Assembly: GCA_041396705.1 (NCBI GenBank)
Contig: JAWKYB010000019.1
Coordinates: 1-64,000, forward strand
Length of the DNA: 64,000 bases
Direction: 5' to 3'
Source of the DNA: Alphaproteobacteria bacterium
GTDB lineage: Bacteria; Pseudomonadota; Alphaproteobacteria; CALKHQ01
Shown here: in pieces, positions 52,596-61,496 of the stretch
Numbering within the stretch: position 1 is the first letter of the stretch
Layout: each line of letters starts with the position of its first letter
Translations under genes and position numbers: made by a program
The notes under the pieces: generated by a model
The model's input: only the letters and a program-made list of their open reading frames with translations
What the model was told of the DNA's origin: nothing
Databases searched by the model: none

Positions 52596-54011
52596 TTACT
52601 CCACCGCGAGCACGTCAAAGCTGCGCGCGAGGATGGCCGCGTGCCAGGTATGGATCACGCGGCCGGCGCGTTCCGGCTCCGCGCCGCCTGCCGACGGCAT
52701 CGGGTATCGCACGGCGGCAATGGCGATTGCGCCGGCGTTGCCGGCCGCGTCGGCATCGAGTGCCGCGCGCTGGGCGTCCGTCGGCCGTTCGCCGGTCAGC
52801 GCGAGAAAGCCGAGCGCGACCGGCCCGGCCAGGGCCGGCGCGTCGACCACCAGTGTTTCCACCGCGCCGCCAACCTCGGCGACGAGCGGGCCGTGGGTGC
52901 TGCCGGCCGGAACCCAGTCGGCAAGGGCCCGGCCCAGCGATGCGGCGGCGGCGTCCGCATCGCCGCGATCCGCATAAGGCAGCAGGATCGCGTTGACCTG
53001 GTCGGATCCGGCCTGCAGGTCGACGAACAGCGCCAGCGGATAGGCCGGCAGCGGCGTGCGATCCGCCGCTCCCGCCTCAGATTGCGCAAGGGCCTCGTCG
53101 AGGTCGATCTGGCCGTCGCTGCCGGCAAGCATGTCGAGCAGTGTCGCCATGCCGGGAGCGTTGCCCATCGCAAGCAGAGACAGCTCCATCGCCCAGGCCT
53201 GCACCGGCCGCGGGTCGACACCGGGAATCTGCCGGGCCGCCTCGATCATCGGCAGCAGCAACGGCGCGGTCGTTAACGCCGCAGCATCGCCGCTGCGCAT
53301 CGCCAGCACGGCATCGAGATCCGCCCAGTTCTCGGTGATCACCGCGACTCCGCCTTCCCGGCCCGGCACCCAATCGGCTGCGGCGGCCAGCGCCATGCGC
53401 ATCGCAGCCATGACATCGCCGTCGAACGGATCAGAACGCATGTCTTCGTCGGTCAGCTGGATCGCGCGGATGTCGTCGTCGAAGCGATGCCACACCGGAA
53501 CGCCGTCGCGCTCGACGCGCGCGAAGCCGCGGAGGCGCAGGTCGCTCCAGGCGAGGGTCTCGTCGTCGGTGAGCGGGCCGTCGCCGGCCAATACCGTCAC
53601 CTGCGGCTGGTCTCCGACGACGATCACCCGATCGATGGCGAACCAGTCGACGCCCAAGGCATAGACCAGCGGAACCGGCGCGCGGCCGACCCACTGGGTG
53701 TGGATCAGAAGGTCGCGCGGCATGGCAAGCAGCCGGCGCATCGCGAAGCGCCACGCCTCCTGCCGATCCTCGGGCCAGGTCTCGAAGCTGTCCGCCGCGC
53801 CGCCGACTGCCGTCTCGGCCAGCGGCGGCACGATGCCGGCCGCTGCCTCGACCGCACGAAAGTCGGCATAGGCGAAGATCATCCACGGCGGTCGGTCGCG
53901 CTGCAGCTGGGGCAACATGGCCAGCAGGTCGGCCAGGCCAGGTCCCTGCTGCGCCTGCGCCGCACCCGCCAGCGTCGCCAGCATCGTCACAACCGCCGCT
54001 GCATGCCGCAC
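52596..54011 (-). CDS. Exported protein of unknown function
   Basis: This protein of about 471 residues has a signal peptide (RHAAAVVTMLATLAGAAQAQ). The rest is acidic and alanine-rich with no motif I recognise: PPWMIFAYADFRAVE near 40, FAIDRVIVVGDQPQVTVLAG near 125, and LPAYPLALFVDLQAGSDQVN near 320. I use the GTG at 54011 because AAGGAGG lies five bases before it and the signal peptide starts there. A GTG at 54038 is possible. The absence of transmembrane segments after the signal suggests a periplasmic or secreted protein. Function is unknown. Confidence 0.65.
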   Translation of the reverse strand: MRHAAAVVTMLATLAGAAQAQQGPGLADLLAMLPQLQRDRPPWMIFAYADFRAVEAAAGIVPPLAETAVGGAADSFETWPEDRQEAWRFAMRRLLAMPRDLLIHTQWVGRAPVPLVYALGVDWFAIDRVIVVGDQPQVTVLAGDGPLTDDETLAWSDLRLRGFARVERDGVPVWHRFDDDIRAIQLTDEDMRSDPFDGDVMAAMRMALAAAADWVPGREGGVAVITENWADLDAVLAMRSGDAAALTTAPLLLPMIEAARQIPGVDPRPVQAWAMELSLLAMGNAPGMATLLDMLAGSDGQIDLDEALAQSEAGAADRTPLPAYPLALFVDLQAGSDQVNAILLPYADRGDADAAAASLGRALADWVPAGSTHGPLVAEVGGAVETLVVDAPALAGPVALGFLALTGERPTDAQRAALDADAAGNAGAIAIAAVRYPMPSAGGAEPERAGRVIHTWHAAILARSFDVLAVE

Positions 54012-54038
54012 GCCCGCCTCCTTCGATGCCAGTGCCAC

Positions 54039-54373
54039 AGGATGGTCTCATCAACCGTGGGGCGGAACAAGGCCATTGGGGGCAGGCGACAGCCCAGTCA
54101 CGGCCGTCGGGGGTGCGAACGCCGCTGTGACTGTCGTCACACAAACAGAGAACAGGTCATTACTTTTCAGTTTCCAAGGAATGGCATTCCTGTTACTTTC
54201 CTTCCAGGTCCGGCGCAATAAATGACCGGCCTGCCTCTTGTCTGTTCCGAACCCTTCTGTGTGCGACCTGCCGGTGCGGCCCGATCCGGGCGCGGGCCGG
54301 CGATTGATCGGCGCGGTGCGCAAGGCCGTCGGCGAGCGAGCCCGGCCCCACGCCCGCGCTCGCGGGGGTATTG
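54039..54373. other. Divergent intergenic region with palindrome
   Basis: This gene-free stretch of about 335 nt contains an AT-rich patch around 54140-54200 and a perfect 7-bp inverted repeat AGGAATG-G-CATTCCT at 54177-54191, a candidate operator. No coding sequence with family character is seen. It is probably a promoter region for the exported protein to the left and the tandem membrane-protein pair to the right. Confidence 0.45.
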
Positions 54374-55517
54374 ATGCAGAAAGCCTTCAAAGACCTGGTG
54401 GACGGCGAACCGCATCTGCGCGCCTTGCTGAAGGCCGCGGACCAGCGGATCGCCGACGTGATGGAACTGGCGCTGGACAAGGTCGTCGCCCATCTCGACG
54501 ATCCCAAGGACCATCCGCTGCCGGCGGACCGGAACTCGATCGAATGGGGCCTGTACCGGCTGGTCGAGCGCAAGTCGGACGGCGACAAGCGCCGCCTGGC
54601 ACGCAAGCTCAAGGACCGGCTGGACCCGAAGGCGCGCCGCCAGCGCTATGGCGACCTCGCCGACATTCCGCTCACCGCCGCGACGCCGGTGTTCGAGCAG
54701 GCCAAGACCCGGATCAAGGCCGGCTTCGCGGTCCCGGCCGCCGCCGACAGGCAGCGCATCCTGGCCAAGCTGGAAGCGCTGCGCCCGGCACCGGCCAAGG
54801 AGGTCGCAGCGGACAAACCGGCGCGTGGCCGCAGGGTCGCACTTGCCGGCCGTGCCACGCCGCGCGGCGGCGTCGCCGCCCGCTTCGCGCTGCGGGTGGA
54901 GCGGGCCGAATGCGTGCAGAAGACGCGCGAGCTGTTCGAGGGTGCGGACGAGATGGCGTTGACCGTCAGCCTGTTCACCGCCGACGACCTGATCCGCGCC
55001 GTCAGCCAGACCCGCGACACCTTCGACCTGGGCAGCTTCGACCAGGATCAGGTGCGTGGGGTCGAGTTCGAGACGCGGCAGGCCACCATCGGTGCGGCCG
55101 AGGGCCTACCGACCGCCATTTTCGCCATCCTGGTCGCCGCCGAGAAGGACCGGTTCGAGCAGGGACAGCAGCGAACTCGACCAGGCGACCGCGGCGACGT
55201 TTCTGTCGTTCCTGGCGGTCGGTCTTGGGGTGCAAATCTACGGGCTGGTGCTGATCATCCTGGGCGCCTCGGCCCTTGTCACCATCCCTGTCGCGATGAT
55301 CGCCGGCGCGATCATCGGACTTGGGCTTACGGTCGCGCTCGGCGTGCGTCGGCGGCTCAGCGACGACGTGTTCGAGCCGAAGGTCGTCGCCGCCGAGGTG
55401 AATGCGGCCGACGACGTGTTCGACGTGCAGTCGGTCGAGCTTGTCAACGACCTGACGGCGTTCAGCACCAACAAGCGTGGCCGCTACCGCATCGACTATC
55501 GATTTGAGCTTGCTTGA
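54374..55517 (+). CDS. Membrane protein of unrecognised family, tandem copy 1, one frameshift
   Basis: The first part (from the ATG at 54374) has DKVVAHLDDPKDHPLPAD near 39-56, a DIPLTAATPVFEQAKTRIKA segment, and a beta-rich stretch (VAARFALRVERAECVQKTRE, then LFEGADEMALTVSLFTADDL). Near 55163 a missing base switches the frame. The continuation reads DSSELDQATAATFLSFLAVG, a two-helix membrane region to about 55345, then LSDDVFEPKVVAAEVNAADD and ends with YRIDYRFELA at 55517. It shares order and motifs with the next gene. Function is unknown. The C-terminal tail after two helices suggests a membrane-anchored cytoplasmic or periplasmic sensor or scaffold, which is an inference. Confidence 0.6.
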
Positions 55518-55538
55518 GACACCAAGGGAGGAGACGCG

Positions 55539-56657
55539 ATGCAGACCGCAACCGATATCCGCAGCCGCATCCAGGCCGACCCCGACCTGCGGCGCCTGCG
55601 CGACCACATCGAATGGGCAACCGCCAAGGATGATCGATCTCGTGATCGACAAGGTGGTCGCCCATCACGAGGACCCGCGCGACCACCCGCTGCCGGCGGA
55701 CGCCCGCAGCCCAGAACGCCTGCTGCACGCCCTGTTCGAGGACCTGCCGCGGCGACGCCAGCGCGACATCGTCGACGCGGTCAAGCCGCGGCTGAAGGCC
55801 AGCGCCCGCGCATCGCATTACCGCGAGCTTGCCGCGGTCGACCTGAAGAGCGCGACGCCGGTCGCCGCCCAGGCCAGGCCCAGGCTGGAGCAGGCGGCAC
55901 CGAAGCTGTCGGCGCCCGCCGTGGCGCGGATCCGCAGGCCTTTCCGGAGTCCATGCACAAGGCCGCGCCTGCGGCCCGTGGCGGCCGACGCCCGAAACGC
56001 GCCGTTGTCGGCCGGGCGGCACAGCCGCGCGGTGCGACGGCGCGCCGGGTCGTCCTGCGGCTCGACTCCATCCGTTGCGACGAGAAAACCCGGGAGCTGC
56101 TGGAAGGCCGCGACGAGATCGCCATCCAGGCGATCGGCTTCGACGAAGCGGGCCTGGCGGCGGGTCGAGCGGTATTCGACAACTTCATCGAGCTCGGCAA
56201 GTTCAAGGATGGCGAGGAGAAGGCCCAGAACGGGCTCGAGCTCGGCAGCTTCGACTTCGATCCGGCCGACGGCCTGCCGCAGGGTTTCCGCGCCGTGATC
56301 TTCCTGGGCGAGCTCGACCGGGCCCTGTTCAAAAAGCCGAAGAACGACGGCTTCGCAATGATATTGCTGGGCCTGCTGGTGATCGGCGCCCTGCTGGCGA
56401 TCTTCGTGCTGACCGACGGGTACATCGGCGCGCCGCTGATCATGGCCCTGACCGGCGGCATGGTGCCGTTCTATGCGCAGCTGCTCAGCATCGTCAGCGA
56501 CGACGCTTTCGAACCGGAGAACGTCGCCGTGTTCGTCGAGGATCCGGCCCAACAGTTCGAACCCGAGGTCGTCCGCTTCAGGTTCGGCGAGGGGCTGCTC
56601 GGACTGGTGCAGAAACCGGGTGCCTACTCGGCGACCGTGCGTTTCGAGATCGCATGA
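55539..56657 (+). CDS. Membrane protein of unrecognised family, tandem copy 2, two compensating frameshifts
   Basis: The ATG at 55539 follows the first copy by 21 nt with GGGAGGAGA upstream. The N terminus (IRSRIQADPDLRRLRDHIEW) is in frame. From about 55629 to 55935 the conserved part (MIDLVIDKVVAHHEDPRDHP, LPADARSPERLLHALF, VDLKSATPVAAQARPRL) lies in another frame. The first frame resumes with QAFPESMHKAAP, RRVVLRLDSIRCDEKTRELL, EGRDEIAIQAIGFDEAG, two membrane helices (AMILLGLLVIGALLAIFVL and a second one) and VSDDAFEPENVAVFVEDPA, ending YSATVRFEIA. The copies align end to end. Family and function are unknown. The DEI/DEM motif in a beta stretch is shared. Confidence 0.6.
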   Translation: MQTATDIRSRIQADPDLRRLRDHIEWATAKDDRSRDRQGGRPSRGPARPPAAGGRPQPRTPAARPVRGPAAATPARHRRRGQAAAEGQRPRIALPRACRGRPEERDAGRRPGQAQAGAGGTEAVGARRGADPQAFPESMHKAAPAARGGRRPKRAVVGRAAQPRGATARRVVLRLDSIRCDEKTRELLEGRDEIAIQAIGFDEAGLAAGRAVFDNFIELGKFKDGEEKAQNGLELGSFDFDPADGLPQGFRAVIFLGELDRALFKKPKNDGFAMILLGLLVIGALLAIFVLTDGYIGAPLIMALTGGMVPFYAQLLSIVSDDAFEPENVAVFVEDPAQQFEPEVVRFRFGEGLLGLVQKPGAYSATVRFEIA

Positions 56658-56702
56658 GCGCGATGCGGCCGGAGTGGACGTCCCGCCCGGCCGCTTCCGC
56701 CG

Positions 56703-56813
56703 TCAGACGGCGAGGATCAGCAGCATCGCGAACAGGGCCGCGGCGGCCCCGCCGCCCGGCAGCAGCGCCTCCAGGCGGCCGGTGTGCTGACGGATCGAGG
56801 CGTGTGCGCGCAT
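56703..56813 (-). CDS. Small membrane protein, 36 residues
   Basis: This frame of 36 codons has an ATG at 56813 and AAGGAG seven bases before it, a strong Shine-Dalgarno. A basic N terminus (MRAHASIRQHTGRLEALLP) is followed by one hydrophobic segment (GGGAAAALFAMLLILAV) to the stop. It faces the tandem membrane-protein pair at the right end of that locus. It may be a membrane-bound partner, but no family is known. It could be spurious despite the good ribosome site. Confidence 0.45.
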   Translation of the reverse strand: MRAHASIRQHTGRLEALLPGGGAAAALFAMLLILAV

Positions 56814-57087
56814 GGTCGGTCTCCTTCGCAGCCGACAGGAATTGCCGGTTCCTTCGAAACTGGAACATGCGCCACCGCCGCCCTGTGACGGCGGCCACGC
56901 CTCACCCAGGGTTGAGGCGAAGCGAGACCCGGTGATCCGACGCGACGCCCGCAAACCGGCGGCGAGGCCGGGGCGAATGGGGCATCGACCCCATGGCGAC
57001 CACTCCCTTGCACGGCCAGCTTGAATGCCGAGGCCGGACAGCGGGTCCGGCCCAGGCGCAAAGCCCGCACAGCAAGGGAGAATGACC

Positions 57088-57666
57088 ATGACCAGCATCC
57101 GCAGGGCACCGTCCCGGAGGTACCGGACCAGCCTCGTGGCGGCGATCGTCGCCGGTGCCACGCTCGCCGCATGCGTGCCCGTCGCAGGCCCGGCGCAGAC
57201 CGCGGGCGATTTCGCCACGGCGCCAGCCTATGCCAACCCGCCGGGCTTCGGGCCGGCCCCGGCGCCTTTCGGCGGCAACGGCTGGTGGACCGTGCCGCCG
57301 GGCTTCCAGCTCAGCTTCCGTTTCACCTCCAGCGAAGGCAGCTTCTCCGCCGGAGTTCTCAGCTCGGGATCGAGCGACTGGTACCTGGTCTACGACGACG
57401 GCACCCGGCTGGCGTGGGGCCGGATGGGCGACGACGGCGTGCTGCGCGGCACCTGGGTCCGTGCCGGCGGCCCGGTTCCCTGCCTGTTCCCGGTGCCGCC
57501 GGCCGCCGCGCTGGCCGCGAACGGCTTCCAGTTCCATCAGCCGCTGACGGTGTGGGGCACGTTCGAGGCCCGGTTCCAGGCCGGCCAGGATGGCAGCGTC
57601 TTCGAGGGCAGCTGGGGCGGCTGCGGCCTTCCGCTGGGCATGCCCTGGAGCGGCCGGGTGGCATAG
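57088..57666 (+). CDS. Putative lipoprotein
   Basis: This 192-residue protein has a lipoprotein signal: basic start, LVAAIVAGATLAAC with a lipobox ending LAAC near residue 30, then a proline-rich linker. The mature domain is beta-rich and aromatic (GGNGWWTVPPGFQLSFRFTS, WYLVYDDGTRLAWGRMGDDG, VWGTFEARFQAGQDGSVFEG). Two cysteines (GPVPCLFP, GGCGLP) could form a disulfide. I use the ATG at 57088, eight bases after AAGGGAG. An ATG at 57082 is too close to it. Function is unknown. Confidence 0.65.
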   Translation: MTSIRRAPSRRYRTSLVAAIVAGATLAACVPVAGPAQTAGDFATAPAYANPPGFGPAPAPFGGNGWWTVPPGFQLSFRFTSSEGSFSAGVLSSGSSDWYLVYDDGTRLAWGRMGDDGVLRGTWVRAGGPVPCLFPVPPAAALAANGFQFHQPLTVWGTFEARFQAGQDGSVFEGSWGGCGLPLGMPWSGRVA

Positions 57667-57736
57667 CCGCGGATGGACGCTCGTCGCGACCTGGGCAACA
57701 ATCGGGTCTATCAAGCTGCGAGGGGAGCGGAACGGC

Positions 57737-58921
57737 GTGGACCAGCTCAAACGGGCCTGCGATGCGGTGCTGGCGCGGGCCACTGCGGGAGCGGCGCGCG
57801 TGCCCGGCGTGGTCGCCATGGTGACCGGGCGGGACGGCACGCTCTATTCCGGCGCCGCAGGCGTGCGCCGGCTAGGCGGACCGGCGATGACCGAGGACAC
57901 GGTGCTGGCCTACTACTCCGTCACCAAGGCGATCGGCGGCACGGCCGTGCTGCAATGCGTCGAGGACGGGCTGCTCGACCTCGACGCACCGACAAAGACT
58001 TACGTGCCGGAGATCGCCCGGCTGCAGGTGCTGACCGGTTTCGCAGCCGACGGCACCCCGCAGACCCGGCCGCCCCGCCGCGACATCACCACCCGCCAGT
58101 TGCTGCTGCACACGGCCGGCCTTGGCTATGACAGCTTCAATCCGATCTATCGCCGGCTCGTAGCCGAACGGGGCCAGTTGTCGGTCACCACCGGCCGCAT
58201 GGCCGCCTTGCAAGTCCCGCTGCTGTTCGACCCCGGCGAACGCTGGGAATATGGCGCCAACATCGACTGGGCCTGCCTGGCGGTCGAGCGCATCCGCGGC
58301 CGGCGTCTGGGCGACGTGCTGCGCGAGCGCGTGTTCGCGCCGCTGGGCATGGCCGACATCGCCTTCACGCGTACCGCGGCGATGAAGGCGCGCACCGCCA
58401 CCATCCATCGACGCGGCGCCGACGGCGCGCTCGAACCCGACGACGCATTCGGCCTGCCCGACGACCCCGAGGTCGACATGGCCGGCCATGGGCTCTACGG
58501 CACCGTCCCCGCCTACATCCGGTTCATCCGCATGTGGCTGAACGACGGGGCCGGACCGCATGGCCGAGTGCTGCAGCCGGAGACGGTGGCGATGGCGGTA
58601 ACCGACGGCCTGACGCCGCCGCAGCGGGTGGCGGCGCTGCCGGCGGCGAACCCGGAGGTGACCAACGTGGCCGAGTTCTTCCCCGGCCAGCGCAAGTCCT
58701 GGGGCTACACCTTCATGATCAACGACGAGGACGCGCCGACCGGCCGACCGGCCGGCTCGGTCGGATGGGCCGGTCTCGCCAACTGCTACTACTGGATCGA
58801 CCGCCGCAACGGCGTCGGCGGCTTCTGGGGCAGCCAGCTGCTGCCCTTCGCCGACACCGTCGCGCTGCCGGCCTATCTGGACTTCGAGACCGCGGTCTAC
58901 GACTGGCTCGCCAGCCGATGA
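57737..58921 (+). CDS. Serine hydrolase, beta-lactamase class C family
   Basis: This 394-residue protein has the S-x-x-K motif in YYSVTKAIGG near 67-70, a Y-x-N-like motif in WEYGANIDWACLAV near 171, and the family's HTAGLG segment near 125. This is the beta-lactamase/penicillin-binding-like esterase fold. It has no signal peptide, so esterase activity in the cytoplasm is more likely than beta-lactam resistance. The GTG at 57737 has GGAG about ten bases upstream. Its stop overlaps the start of the following SDR gene (ATGA), so the two are co-translated and may share a substrate. Confidence 0.85.
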   Translation: MDQLKRACDAVLARATAGAARVPGVVAMVTGRDGTLYSGAAGVRRLGGPAMTEDTVLAYYSVTKAIGGTAVLQCVEDGLLDLDAPTKTYVPEIARLQVLTGFAADGTPQTRPPRRDITTRQLLLHTAGLGYDSFNPIYRRLVAERGQLSVTTGRMAALQVPLLFDPGERWEYGANIDWACLAVERIRGRRLGDVLRERVFAPLGMADIAFTRTAAMKARTATIHRRGADGALEPDDAFGLPDDPEVDMAGHGLYGTVPAYIRFIRMWLNDGAGPHGRVLQPETVAMAVTDGLTPPQRVAALPAANPEVTNVAEFFPGQRKSWGYTFMINDEDAPTGRPAGSVGWAGLANCYYWIDRRNGVGGFWGSQLLPFADTVALPAYLDFETAVYDWLASR

Positions 58922-59658
58922 CCGCACCGAACGCGCACATCGTCTATGACTTCTCCGGGCGCACCGCCATCGTCACCGGCGCGGCGCAAGGCATCGGTGC
59001 GGCGATCGCCGACGCGCTGTCCGGCGCCGGCGCGGCGGTGGCGCGGTGGGACCGTCAGTTGGACGACGCGCCGGCCGACGGACGGTTCCATGCCGACATC
59101 GCCGACGACGACTCGGTGGCCGCGGCGCTGTCGGCCACGCTGGCCCGCTTCGGTGCGGTCGACATTCTGGTCAACAACGCCGGTTTCGCCGGCCCGACCC
59201 AGCCCGTGGTCGAGACCGACCCGGCCGACTGGCGCCGGGTGATCGACGTCAACCTGACCGGCACCTTCACCGTGTGCCGGCTGGTCGCGCCGCACCTCGT
59301 CGCACGCGGCTGGGGCCGGATCGTCACCGTCGCCTCGCTGGCCGGCAAGGAAGGAACGCCGAACGCGGCCGGCTACAGCGCCGCCAAGGCCGGCACGATC
59401 GCGCTGACCAAGGCGCTGGGCAAGGAGCTGGCCGGCACCGGCGTACTGGTCAACGCGATCGCGCCGGCGGCGGTGCGTACCGCGATCCTCGACCAGATGA
59501 CGCCCGCGCACGTCGCCACCATGGTGGCCAAGAGCCCGATGGGGCGGCTGGGCGAGCCGGCCGAAGACGCTGCCCTCGCCCTCTGGCTGGCGTCCGACGC
59601 ATGCAGCTTCAGCACCGGCGCCGTCTTCGACCTCAGCGGCGGGCGCGCCACCTACTGA
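58918..59658 (+). CDS. SDR family oxidoreductase
   Basis: This is a 246-residue classical SDR with TGAAQGIGAA near 20-27, DILVNNAGFAG near 81, ASLAGKEGTP with the catalytic Ser, YSAAK near 153-157, and a VFDLSGGRATY end. The ATG overlaps the stop of the serine hydrolase gene. Coupling suggests that the hydrolase releases a hydroxy compound that this enzyme oxidises, an inference only. The substrate is unknown. Confidence 0.88.
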   Translation: MTAPNAHIVYDFSGRTAIVTGAAQGIGAAIADALSGAGAAVARWDRQLDDAPADGRFHADIADDDSVAAALSATLARFGAVDILVNNAGFAGPTQPVVETDPADWRRVIDVNLTGTFTVCRLVAPHLVARGWGRIVTVASLAGKEGTPNAAGYSAAKAGTIALTKALGKELAGTGVLVNAIAPAAVRTAILDQMTPAHVATMVAKSPMGRLGEPAEDAALALWLASDACSFSTGAVFDLSGGRATY

Positions 59659-59760
59659 GCGCTGCGCCCGCTTGCGCGCGTCCCCCTTTCCCGTAAAACC
59701 GCTGGGTGCCGCATCGTGGCCGAGTCACGTGCCGGCGCACGGGCGGAAGGTGCGGGCGCG

Positions 59761-60750
59761 ATGGGCGGATTGATCGGATTGCTGTGGCTCGGCGTCGGCG
59801 GCGGTGCGCTGGCGATCGCTGCCGCGGAGCTGGCGCCGATCTGGCCGATCGCCGACACCGCCAGCCACTTCCGGCCACATCTTGCCATCTTCGTCGGCAC
59901 CTTCGCGCTGGCGGCGCTGCCGGTCGGCCGCTGGGCGATCTTCATCGTCGGCGCGCTGGCCAGCGGCTGGGCGACGCTGGCGGTGACGTCGACCGGCTCG
60001 TGCGAAGCGCCGGCCGGCGAAGGCGGCGGGCCGGCCTTCAGCGTGCTCAGCTTCAACATCCTGGCCAGCAACCTGGACCTGGAGGACATCGAACAGCGCA
60101 TCCGCGAGGCGGATGCCGACGCGGTGATCCTGATCGAGTACGGGCCGGTGCACACCCCGCTGGGCACCGCGCTCGCCGACATCTATCCCGGGCAGATCGA
60201 CTGCGCCCAGACCCGCGGCTGCCGCATGGCGCTGATGGCGCGCCGACCGTTCACCCTGGCGCAGACCATGGGCCGCGACCAGGGCACGCCGCCGATCGTC
60301 AGCGCCCGCTTCGCGCTTGGCGAACCCGAGGCGGACTCGGCCGCCGGCGACGGCGCGGCACCGGCCGACGAGGCGGAGCAGGCCGCTGCGGATTCCGTCG
60401 GCTTCACGCTGGTCGGCACGCACCTCAGCCGTCCGTTCGACGGCAGCGGTCGCTGGCAGGCACGCGACGTGGATTCGCTCATCGCGGCGATGGCCGGCCT
60501 GGACGGCCCGCTGGTCGTGGCCGGCGACTTCAACGCGACGCCGTGGTCGCGGTCCATGCGCACGATCCGCGAGTCGACCGGGCTGTGCGGCGCCGCCGGC
60601 TACCGGCCGACCTGGCCGGTATGGCTCGGCGCGCTCGGGTTGCCGATCGACCACATCCTGGTGTCGCCGGACCTGGCGGTGACGGCCGAGACGTTGCCGC
60701 CGGCCGGCTCGGACCACCTGCCGATCAGGGCCGTGGTGACGGCGCGTTAG
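59761..60750 (+). CDS. Membrane-anchored endonuclease/exonuclease/phosphatase (EEP) family protein
   Basis: This 329-residue protein begins with three hydrophobic helices (GLIGLLWLGVGGGALAIAAA, PHLAIFVGTFALAALP, WAIFIVGALASGWATLAV). It then has an EEP domain: VLSFNILASNLDLED with the metal-binding Asn, VILIEYGP with Glu, VAGDFNATPWS near 255 with D-x-N, PIDHILVS and GSDHLPI with the terminal Asp-His. It could hydrolyse phosphodiesters or nucleic acid outside the inner membrane. The ATG at 59761 has GGAAGG upstream. A GTG at 59716 would add 15 residues. The linker near residue 205 is acidic. Confidence 0.85.
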   Translation: MGGLIGLLWLGVGGGALAIAAAELAPIWPIADTASHFRPHLAIFVGTFALAALPVGRWAIFIVGALASGWATLAVTSTGSCEAPAGEGGGPAFSVLSFNILASNLDLEDIEQRIREADADAVILIEYGPVHTPLGTALADIYPGQIDCAQTRGCRMALMARRPFTLAQTMGRDQGTPPIVSARFALGEPEADSAAGDGAAPADEAEQAAADSVGFTLVGTHLSRPFDGSGRWQARDVDSLIAAMAGLDGPLVVAGDFNATPWSRSMRTIRESTGLCGAAGYRPTWPVWLGALGLPIDHILVSPDLAVTAETLPPAGSDHLPIRAVVTAR

Positions 60751-60766
60751 CCCGGCCGGCCCGGCC

Positions 60767-61240
60767 TCAGCCCGCCTTTGCGGACCAACGCGCCGCCGCC
60801 GCGTCGTCGGCGGCACGCGCCTCGACCCAGCTTTCGCCGGCGGCGCCCGCCTCCAGCTTCCAGAACGGCGCCTTGGTCTTCAACCAGTCGATCAGGAAGG
60901 CGCAGCTTTCCAGGGCGGCTTGACGATGGGCCGATGCGGTGGCGACCAGCACGATGCGATCGCCCGGCTCGAGACGGCCATAGCGATGCACGATCAGGCT
61001 GGCGGCCAGCGGCCAGCGCGCCCGGGCCTCGGCCTCGACCGCCGCCAGCATCTTCTCGGTCATGCCCGGATAGTGTTCCAGCGTCATTGCCGACACGGCG
61101 TGCGTGCCGCCCTCGCCGCCGCTGATGTCGCGGACCAGGCCGACGAAGCTCGCCACGCCGCCGACCGCATGGTCGCCCGCGCTCAGCGCCGCCAGTTCCG
61201 CGCCGACGTCGAAATCCTCGCGCTGGACCCGCACCGTCAT
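60767..61240 (-). CDS. moaE: Molybdopterin synthase catalytic subunit MoaE
   Basis: This 157-residue protein matches MoaE, with GAVASFVGLVR-like VGGVASFVGLVRD near 26, LTLEHYPGMTEKML near 53, VHRYGRLEPGDR near 85, SAHRQAALESCAFLIDWLKT near 104, and KAPFWKLE with the conserved Lys. It transfers sulfur from MoaD thiocarboxylate to precursor Z, making molybdopterin. It follows moaD by four bases on the same strand, downstream of moeA. Confidence 0.93.
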   Translation of the reverse strand: MTVRVQREDFDVGAELAALSAGDHAVGGVASFVGLVRDISGGEGGTHAVSAMTLEHYPGMTEKMLAAVEAEARARWPLAASLIVHRYGRLEPGDRIVLVATASAHRQAALESCAFLIDWLKTKAPFWKLEAGAAGESWVEARAADDAAAARWSAKAG

Positions 61241-61244
61241 CGGC

Positions 61245-61496
61245 TCAGCCGCCCGTCACCGGCGGGAAGAAGGCAACCTCGTCGCCCGGCCGGACCGGCG
61301 TGTCCATGCCGGCGAACTCCTGGTTGACCGCGACGCGCACCACGTCCATCCGCGCCAGCGCGGCGGCGTGGGCCGGGCTGCGCGCGCGCAGCCAGTCGAC
61401 CAGCCCCGCCACGTCGGTCACGTCGGCCGGCGGTTCGACCCGCTCCTCGCCCTGGCCCAGCTTCTGCCGCAGCCAGGCAAAATACAGCAGCTTCAC
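61245..61496 (-). CDS. moaD: Molybdopterin synthase sulfur carrier subunit MoaD
   Basis: This 83-residue ubiquitin-fold protein starts MKLLYFAWLRQKLG and ends VTGG. The terminal Gly-Gly is adenylated and thiocarboxylated in MoaD. It forms molybdopterin synthase with MoaE. Its start overlaps the moeA stop by four bases (ATGA), so moeA, moaD and moaE are translated together. Confidence 0.92.
   Translation of the reverse strand: MKLLYFAWLRQKLGQGEERVEPPADVTDVAGLVDWLRARSPAHAAALARMDVVRVAVNQEFAGMDTPVRPGDEVAFFPPVTGG

Noticed and set aside
57737..58921. Beta-lactam resistance gene
   Set aside because: The fold is class C-like, but there is no signal peptide and it is co-translated with an SDR. Esterase-type metabolism fits better.
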